Positions 58,207 to 64,000 of a stretch of 64,000 nucleotides of DNA are shown here, one piece after another. The position numbers and the translations under genes are program-made. The stretch is taken from assembly GCF_934754935.1 (NCBI RefSeq), contig NZ_CAKVJB010000006.1, positions 1-64,000 on the forward strand. Reading direction: 5' to 3'. The DNA comes from an uncultured Holdemanella sp. GTDB taxonomy: Bacteria; Bacillota_I; Bacilli_A; Erysipelotrichales; Erysipelotrichaceae. Every line of letters starts with the position of its first letter. The first letter of the stretch is position 1. Under the pieces are notes generated by a model. It ran no database searches, was not told where the DNA came from, and saw only the letters and a list, made by a program, of their open reading frames with translations.

Positions 58207-59748
58207 TTATTTATAAACAATATACCCCACATTTTCAACAGTAATATGATTTTGAACACCAACTACATTTTGAATAGCTTCTATTTCTTCTCTTATTTCA
58301 TTTGGTAAATCTACATAATAGAAAACCCATGTTTTAACATTTAAATCTAGTTTAGAAATCATGTCATTTACATCTTTGCAATAAACAGTATTTTGATTGA
58401 ATCCAGAATCCGTTTCACCTTTTAAAATCGGATACCAATTCATATAAAATGATTGATTTTTTGCCCTAATTAACATTTTACCATCATCATTCATCATATC
58501 TTTTAATACAGTCATATATTTTTCAAATTCATCCTTTTGAATAACAGTACTATCCAATACGATAAGATCAAACTTCATAGATTTAAAAGGATTATTCTCT
58601 ATATCTAAATAATATTCTATATTCACTCCTTCTAAATGAGTAGATATAGTTGCACATGAAACTGTGTTATTTAGACCATAAAATCCGAATTGAGGATATA
58701 AATAAGCAGCATGAAGAATAGCGGCTCCTAGATCACTTTTAACTACCAATATTTTACCATTCTCTTTCTCTACTTCTTTGATTCGATTTAAGTAAAAGGC
58801 AACGTTTGACTCAGAATGAGTAAAACAGAAAAAAGAATGATCCTCTTTAAAATTGTATTTTTCTACTAACTTATCATAGTTTTTCTTTAAAATACCACTA
58901 TAATCTACTTTTTGAAAAGATACAGTTCCTAAATGAATGATGAAAGAATTGTAGACTAATACATTTTGATAATTTTCTTTTAAGATACGTAACGATATAT
59001 CATCATCTTCAAAGTTACCTGGAAAAAATCTTTCATCCAAATAACCAACTTTTTCTAGTACATGTCTTTTAATTAATACCGCAAAAGCCACCAACATCAG
59101 TTTAATTTCATTTCTTTTATTTACGACATTATTTCTTAAGCCAAATTCTTTTAATTCATCAATAGAATCACTTTTAAATACAGATTGTAAATTAGCGCAA
59201 TTGTTTGTCACAGAACCTGCGGATCCATAATTATCTTTTTCATAAAGACCCATACGCAAAGTGTATAAACTATTGGCACAAAGTATCGTGTCATTATTTA
59301 ATAAGAAAATATCATTCTCTTTTTTTGAGGCTTTGATTCCAATGTTACAACCACCAGGAAATCCTGCATTAAAATCATTTTCTACCAATACAATATCATC
59401 TTGTTGTCTAAGATATTCAACACTATCATCTTGTGAATTATTATCCACAATCACAATTTCTCTTGCCGATTCAGGTGTTGTTTCTCGAATACTTTCAATA
59501 CATTGTTGCGTTAATTGACGATTATTGTAGCTTAATATGACAATCGATGCTGGTTCTACTTTACCTTGACGATATGTGATTTCATCTAGCTTATTTTGAA
59601 TTTCAATTTTAACTAATTCATCCTGACAATAAAACAGTGCATTCTCATAGGTTAAATAAGCTTGTTTTAAATTCACATTCTCTAAATATTTGCCGTATTC
59701 TAAATATCCTTTATAATCCAATGGATTCTCTTTAATTTTTTCTAACAT
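58207..59748 (-). CDS. GT2 glycosyltransferase with methyltransferase-like C-terminal domain
   Basis: 513 residues. A short helical N-terminus (residues 1-65, TPR-like) precedes a family 2 glycosyltransferase domain: ASIVILSYNNRQLTQQCIESI, VIVDNNSQDDS, LNNDT (DxD equivalent), GYLDERFFPGNFEDDD. From about residue 310 a second Rossmann-like domain follows (GKILVVKSDLGAAILHAA, KFDLIVLDSTVI, LKDMMNDDGKMLIRA), resembling SAM methyltransferases. AGGAGAG precedes the ATG at 59748. Beside gtfA/gtfB it probably extends the adhesin O-glycan. Confidence 0.82.
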   Translation of the reverse strand: MLEKIKENPLDYKGYLEYGKYLENVNLKQAYLTYENALFYCQDELVKIEIQNKLDEITYRQGKVEPASIVILSYNNRQLTQQCIESIRETTPESAREIVIVDNNSQDDSVEYLRQQDDIVLVENDFNAGFPGGCNIGIKASKKENDIFLLNNDTILCANSLYTLRMGLYEKDNYGSAGSVTNNCANLQSVFKSDSIDELKEFGLRNNVVNKRNEIKLMLVAFAVLIKRHVLEKVGYLDERFFPGNFEDDDISLRILKENYQNVLVYNSFIIHLGTVSFQKVDYSGILKKNYDKLVEKYNFKEDHSFFCFTHSESNVAFYLNRIKEVEKENGKILVVKSDLGAAILHAAYLYPQFGFYGLNNTVSCATISTHLEGVNIEYYLDIENNPFKSMKFDLIVLDSTVIQKDEFEKYMTVLKDMMNDDGKMLIRAKNQSFYMNWYPILKGETDSGFNQNTVYCKDVNDMISKLDLNVKTWVFYYVDLPNEIREEIEAIQNVVGVQNHITVENVGYIVYK

Positions 59749-59764
59749 AACTCTCCTCAAGAAA

Positions 59765-59790
59765 AAGGCTTAGATTTTATTCTAAGCCTT
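59765..59790 (-). terminator. Terminator after the small membrane protein gene
   Basis: AAGGCTTAGA / TCTAAGCCTT ten-base perfect stem, six-base loop, then five T residues on the minus strand. The GT2 gene lies beyond it, so it needs readthrough or its own promoter. Confidence 0.8.
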
Positions 59791-59959
59791 AAAACCCAAT
59801 TACGTTTAAGATGGCTGCAATTGCCCAAATAGCAGCTAACAAAAAGTTTAAAACTTTGCCGAACTTTTTATCGCTCATATAAGCCAACGCAAGGCTATAT
59901 AAACAACAAATTACTTCTAAAACAATAATTACCATCAATGTGTTAAATGTACTAAACAT
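59789..59959 (-). CDS. Small membrane protein in accessory Sec locus, 56 aa
   Basis: Too short for usual gene calls. It has AAGGGAAG before the ATG, begins 14 bases after gtfB, and has two hydrophobic helices separated by YMSDKKFGKVLN. The position right after gtfB is where streptococcal loci carry asp4 and asp5, small SecE/SecG-like partners of SecY2. I infer such a role from position and size only; sequence similarity to Asp4/Asp5 is not evident. The stop codon lies in the terminator stem. Confidence 0.6.
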   Translation of the reverse strand: MFSTFNTLMVIIVLEVICCLYSLALAYMSDKKFGKVLNFLLAAIWAIAAILNVIGF

Positions 59960-59973
59960 AAATCTCTTCCCTT

Positions 59974-61284
59974 CTAAACATTTTTATAATCTTGCACATT
60001 TTGTGTCATTGCCACATTACGCTGTCTTTCTAGATTCAGATCTAGATGAGATGCATCAAGAATGACACTAATCATATCTTGATAATTATTCGCATCAAAG
60101 ACAAAATCTGGCAATACATACTTACGATTATGAATCGTTTGATTAAATCCAAGAATCAATAGGTTATGTAAGAATGCTTCTTTAGTGGCATCTACGATTT
60201 CATTTTCATAATTGATATCTAAATAATAATCGCATGTGTTAAACAAATTCAGTATTTCACTCGCCTTGCATCCTGGATACAATTGTACATTATCATATTT
60301 TTCAAAAGACATCAACTTTTGTGACATTTCTGTTAATGCACAAACATGAAATTTCATATTCGGTAATGCATTAACTAACTCAGTTAATTTTTCAATTCTG
60401 TCTGAGTTTGTACAAATCAAAATATTATTTGTATGTTGATTCTCTTTTTCAAAATTATAGACAAAACCAAGTGGTTTCACAATATCCCTATTTGCACCTA
60501 ATTCAATAAGCTTTTCATACGCTTCCTTTTTCTGAACATAGATCTTAGAAGTTCTTCTAGAATGGCCATCCAAAATAACCTGCATATTTCCAGGAATATC
60601 CTCGCGATAGCCTTCTTGCCAGAATAAGACATCACTATGTTCTTTATCTTCTAAACCTTGAGATACGAAGAATGGATTTGATAAAGAGTTGTAGAATAAT
60701 CTTGTTGGATAAATATCTAATTCAGTAAATAAATGTTTCGCAAATTCAACTTTATTCTTAAAGATATATACCTTATCATTTTGGTTTAAAATAATGTCAT
60801 GTGTGACAAAGTTTTCAACTACTTTTTCATGACCCGACGCATCATAATAACTACGAGATACAAGCTGACCTTTTTTATTAAAAATAGTCTTAGCATACAT
60901 GAAACCATCTTGATTATAATGATCACTAACACGAACGACATGCGTATCATCATACCAATCTACAATCTTTACAAGTCTTTTATGTAAAGGAGATGCGAAG
61001 AATATTTTAGCTCTTTCATGATTCAAATCATAGACTTGTCCACCCGAATTACTCGCCTTGATTTCCCAATAGTCTGGTACATCAATTTGATTGAAATATC
61101 GAGCTTTTCCACCCGCTTTTTTACCACAATAATACGTATAAATACTTGTCACATCATCTGGTAAAAAGCCTTCATCACTAAAAGTTAAAACCGGACCATC
61201 AAAGCCAGAAGTTCTAAAACTTTGATACAACATTTGACTCTCTTCATCAAAATTTTCTAATAATAAAACTGGAGTTTCTAACAT
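59974..61284 (-). CDS. gtfB: Accessory Sec system adhesin glycosylation protein GtfB
   Basis: Partner of GtfA in adding GlcNAc to Ser/Thr of serine-rich-repeat adhesins. GtfB lacks its own transferase activity in characterised systems and binds the acceptor. Visible: PVLLLENFDEESQMLYQSFR at the front, WEIKASNSGGQVYDL, the FVTHDIILNQNDKVYIF region and a degraded GT-B C-terminal domain (ILICTNSDRIEKLTELVNALPNMKFHV, QLYPGCKASEILNLFNTCDYYLDINYENEI). Length 436. GGAGGG precedes the ATG at 61284, overlapping gtfA by seven bases. Confidence 0.9.
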   Translation of the reverse strand: MLETPVLLLENFDEESQMLYQSFRTSGFDGPVLTFSDEGFLPDDVTSIYTYYCGKKAGGKARYFNQIDVPDYWEIKASNSGGQVYDLNHERAKIFFASPLHKRLVKIVDWYDDTHVVRVSDHYNQDGFMYAKTIFNKKGQLVSRSYYDASGHEKVVENFVTHDIILNQNDKVYIFKNKVEFAKHLFTELDIYPTRLFYNSLSNPFFVSQGLEDKEHSDVLFWQEGYREDIPGNMQVILDGHSRRTSKIYVQKKEAYEKLIELGANRDIVKPLGFVYNFEKENQHTNNILICTNSDRIEKLTELVNALPNMKFHVCALTEMSQKLMSFEKYDNVQLYPGCKASEILNLFNTCDYYLDINYENEIVDATKEAFLHNLLILGFNQTIHNRKYVLPDFVFDANNYQDMISVILDASHLDLNLERQRNVAMTQNVQDYKNV

Positions 61285-62759
61285 ACAGCTTCCCTCCATT
61301 TTTCTTGTACGTTACTAGTTAAAAAATCCTTAGCTACTTCATAAGATACAGAATGACACTTTTCTAAGTCTTGTTTAAATAAATTCACAATACCTTTTCT
61401 TAAAGCTTCAACACGATCCTTATCCTCTTCTGGTAAATCAAGTAAATAGCCATTTTCACCATTTCGAATAAAAGTAGGATTTCCATAACGAACATCAAAA
61501 CCAATAATTGGTAATCCTCCACCAACCGCTTCCATTAAAGTAAGTCCAAAACCTTCACTTGTACTTCCCGCAATATAAGCCTCATACTTTTGATACACTT
61601 CACTCAAATCATGTTGACCCATTAAATAAATATAATCAGAAGCATTATTATCTCTTATAATCGTCTCAAGCTTTTCTCTTTCGCCACCAACACCATAAAT
61701 ATCCAAAGATACTTCAGGTACTTCAGCATGAGCTTGAATGACAGCCTTACAAATCCAGTCTACATGTTTTTCACTTGCCAAACGACTAGCTGTAATCAAA
61801 GAGAATGGTTTGCGAGTAGAACTAGGATATTTCAATTCCGGTAATGATCCTACAGGAATGGTATATACAACTGGTGTTACACCATAATATTTCTCAAATT
61901 GTTGAACCATCAAATCACTCTGTGCTTGTGTTGAACAAATGTAGAAATCAATATGTTTATGCATATTAAATTCATATTCATAGAAATTATTCCATAAAAT
62001 ATAATCCTCATTTGTTTCCTTTTCACTAAAGTGATCCGCATGTACAACTGTACCCACTCTTGCAGGTTTACAATTCATAATGATCGATTGACCAATATCT
62101 GTAGAACGATCAATTAATACGGCATCATCACTAGTAAGATTTAATTGAGATACCATATATCCTACGAATTCTTCTTTCGAACAAAGAATCTTATCTTTAA
62201 ACTTATACATTACACGATCATCATCAATGATTTCTTCATAGGCAACACTACCATTTTCATTAAAGAAACGACGATGATATAAATGAGCCTTATTATCTAA
62301 TGGCGCATAATATTCTGAATACACACGTCCATATGTAAAATAATCCTTTCGAATCAAGAATCCATTGGAAACCATTTCTACACGATGCACAAAATCATCA
62401 TGATCATTTACCATATATGCCGTATAGAAATTATTACTTCCACCAAATACATAACGACAAATCTTGCCTTCTCTAGTTTTAGTATAATTTAAATCCGTAA
62501 ATGTCTTTTCTAAATCACTCAACGAATATGTAACAGGCGCTGTTTTAAAATCCGTAAAGAACGTATATAACCAAATAACTTCCGAATCTAAAAAACCAAT
62601 ATTCTTCGTCATATGTTCCATATTTTCAGAAGGAAACATATCTGTAAATACAAACTTGGCATCAACACCAATATTACGAAACATTCGAGCACGATAGATC
62701 TGGGCATATTCAACGCCACTGCTTGCCCAGCCAATGCCTAAATTAAAATTATATATCAT
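61278..62759 (-). CDS. gtfA: Accessory Sec system glycosyltransferase GtfA
   Basis: Transfers the first GlcNAc to adhesin Ser/Thr residues in the cytoplasm, in complex with GtfB. The N-terminus MIYNFNLGIGWASSGVEYAQ is nearly diagnostic. The inserted beta-sheet acceptor domain spans ~residues 75-200. The GT4-type C-domain shows ASRLASEKHVDWICKA, GVGGEREKLE, AGSTSEGFGLTLMEAVGGGLPIIGFDVRYGNP. AAAGGAG precedes the ATG at 62759. The target serine-rich adhesin is not in the window. Confidence 0.95.
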   Translation of the reverse strand: MIYNFNLGIGWASSGVEYAQIYRARMFRNIGVDAKFVFTDMFPSENMEHMTKNIGFLDSEVIWLYTFFTDFKTAPVTYSLSDLEKTFTDLNYTKTREGKICRYVFGGSNNFYTAYMVNDHDDFVHRVEMVSNGFLIRKDYFTYGRVYSEYYAPLDNKAHLYHRRFFNENGSVAYEEIIDDDRVMYKFKDKILCSKEEFVGYMVSQLNLTSDDAVLIDRSTDIGQSIIMNCKPARVGTVVHADHFSEKETNEDYILWNNFYEYEFNMHKHIDFYICSTQAQSDLMVQQFEKYYGVTPVVYTIPVGSLPELKYPSSTRKPFSLITASRLASEKHVDWICKAVIQAHAEVPEVSLDIYGVGGEREKLETIIRDNNASDYIYLMGQHDLSEVYQKYEAYIAGSTSEGFGLTLMEAVGGGLPIIGFDVRYGNPTFIRNGENGYLLDLPEEDKDRVEALRKGIVNLFKQDLEKCHSVSYEVAKDFLTSNVQEKWREAVC

Positions 62760-62777
62760 AATCAAGAACTCCTTTCT

Positions 62778-64000
62778 TTAAGGATACAATATAATCATTT
62801 CATTGTCTTTACCAAATGAGACTTCTCCCAATAAAATATTACGAATCATCGCATTTTTTATCGATTTTTCCATATCTCTAAAAGAAAGCCTTGCCTCCCT
62901 TTGGTATTCATATAAAAGATTACGCTGTGCTGTAGAACGACCAGAAATCGCTGCCTGTAACTGCTGCAAGTAGTCAACCTCTTCAATCCAACCATCATCT
63001 AAGGCTTTTAATGTACAAAGACGACAATATTCTGAGAAACGATTACCTAACAGTTCCTTCTTATCACTAAATGCCATATCTGCATAAGATTTCAAATAAT
63101 CTTTTTTATTCGAAGAAGAAGCAGTAATATTCTTTAAACGATATGACAAATTATCTAAGATATAACGATACATTGTTTTATCATCCATCTTTTTATTTTC
63201 TTTTACATAATCCTCTATATTCTGCTTATAAATTTGAATCAAGACATTCTCATCCAAACTCTTTCCATCCAACAAATCATTACGTGTTTTATACATAATC
63301 GTTCTTTGACGCTTCATAACACTATCATAATCCACTGAATTTTTTCTTTGGGAAACACTCGACTCATCTTTAATTTTCTGTGAACGATTGATTAATTTCT
63401 TAATACGACGCTTAGAAATATATCTTCCTTTATCAATATACTTCTCTAAAAAATCATCACCTAAAATTGTACATACATCATCCTCTAATGAAGTATAGAA
63501 AATTGACACACCTGGCTCTCCCTGACGTCCTGCACGACCTCTTGCCTGTCTTTCATCACGTGTATTATTCATTCGGCCAATTCCTAATACACATAAGCCG
63601 CCAAGTTCTTTAACACCAGGACCCAAATGAATATCCGTACCACGACCAGCCATACTTGTAGCTACTGTCACGACATTTTTCTGACCCGCTTCCTTAATGA
63701 TTTCCGCTTCCCAGAACGCATTATTCGCATTCAATACACTATGCTCAATATTTTCCTGTACTAATAATTTCGACAGCATTTCCGTATCCGAAATCAATGA
63801 TGCGATCAATAACACAGGTTGTCCTGTTTTATGTCTTTTTACAGTTTCTTGAATAACCGCATCAAACTGTTCTTCACTCGTTTTAAAATACTTATCCGGC
63901 ATATCCTTACGAATCATAGGTTTTCGTGGCGGAATCACAACCACTCTTTTATTATAGACTTCTAAAAGCTCCTCTTTACCATCTTTTATGGTACCACTCA
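62778..64000 (-). CDS. secA2: Accessory Sec translocase ATPase SecA2, 5' end outside the window
   Basis: The C-terminal ~405 residues of a SecA motor; the frame stays open to the window edge, so the start lies beyond 64000. TSMAGRGTDIHLGPGVKELGGL and RDERQARGRAGRQGEPG are the NBD2 helicase motifs, followed by the helical scaffold. The cysteine-rich zinc tail of housekeeping SecA is missing, and gtfA begins 18 bases downstream. Together these mark it as SecA2 of an SRR-adhesin export locus. Confidence 0.93.
   Translation of the reverse strand, partial: SGTIKDGKEELLEVYNKRVVVIPPRKPMIRKDMPDKYFKTSEEQFDAVIQETVKRHKTGQPVLLIASLISDTEMLSKLLVQENIEHSVLNANNAFWEAEIIKEAGQKNVVTVATSMAGRGTDIHLGPGVKELGGLCVLGIGRMNNTRDERQARGRAGRQGEPGVSIFYTSLEDDVCTILGDDFLEKYIDKGRYISKRRIKKLINRSQKIKDESSVSQRKNSVDYDSVMKRQRTIMYKTRNDLLDGKSLDENVLIQIYKQNIEDYVKENKKMDDKTMYRYILDNLSYRLKNITASSSNKKDYLKSYADMAFSDKKELLGNRFSEYCRLCTLKALDDGWIEEVDYLQQLQAAISGRSTAQRNLLYEYQREARLSFRDMEKSIKNAMIRNILLGEVSFGKDNEMIILYP

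Noticed and set aside
1..64000. CRISPR arrays, prophage or intact insertion sequences
   Set aside because: No regularly spaced direct repeats, phage structural genes, integrases or transposases were seen.

Overview
The window is a low-GC Gram-positive (Bacillota) chromosome segment. AT-rich coding, AGGAGG-type ribosome binding sites, PASTA-kinase, Spx, LemA and accessory-Sec genes, pyruvate:ferredoxin oxidoreductase as the visible pyruvate route, and no outer-membrane or LPS genes point to an anaerobic, host-associated firmicute. Erysipelotrichia is my best guess, by gene content only. Almost everything is ordinary chromosome; no phage, complete IS element or CRISPR array is visible.

Layout. 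1-6 kb: spx-like regulator, HD and PHP phosphoesterases, a cell-wall block (mraY-murD-uppP) and rpmB. 6-13.7 kb: a catabolic locus with an AraC-type regulator divergent from a sugar ABC importer (binding lipoprotein, two permeases, a tiny membrane protein, MsmX-like ATPase) and a GH112 galacto-N-biose/lacto-N-biose phosphorylase, with a cre-like site in its promoter. This would import and phosphorolyse Gal-beta-1,3-HexNAc from mucin or milk glycans. 13.9-25.1 kb: a long leftward run priA-rsmB-rlmN-prpC-prkC-rsgA-rpe-thiN, followed by an unusual membrane/papain-like fusion and a GGDEF protein. 25.2-26.6 kb: an EAL phosphodiesterase among three mini-genes that each look frameshifted at a short homopolymer. 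26.6-32.9 kb: RNA methylase, membrane transporters, a tandemly duplicated tRNA-Leu/tRNA-Cys pair, YitT protein, a noncoding region rich in secondary structure, and a Bax-inhibitor-type protein.

32.9-47.5 kb: a PEPCK/HprK-like P-loop protein with a cre-like site upstream, proS with the trhP1/trhP2 tRNA hydroxylation pair, a HAD phosphatase, a P1 peptidase, a membrane-anchored HELTH metallopeptidase, nifJ, pgi, a YuiD-type protein and a NifU-domain protein. 47.5-53 kb: a MATE exporter, a candidate small RNA with its own promoter and terminator, the scar of a decayed tandem duplication, a Fic protein, an esterase and typA/bipA. 53-57.9 kb: a noncoding stretch with nested inverted repeats, then DUF2207-lemA, a membrane protein and a secreted 3D-domain protein. 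58-64 kb: the tail of an accessory Sec/adhesin glycosylation locus, in transcription order secA2 (cut by the window edge), gtfA, gtfB, a 56-residue membrane protein, and a GT2 glycosyltransferase with a methyltransferase-like tail.

Many annotated starts are internal to the longest open frame, because the ribosome binding site lies inside it. I moved those starts and say so. Promoters, cre sites and RNAs are predictions from sequence only.
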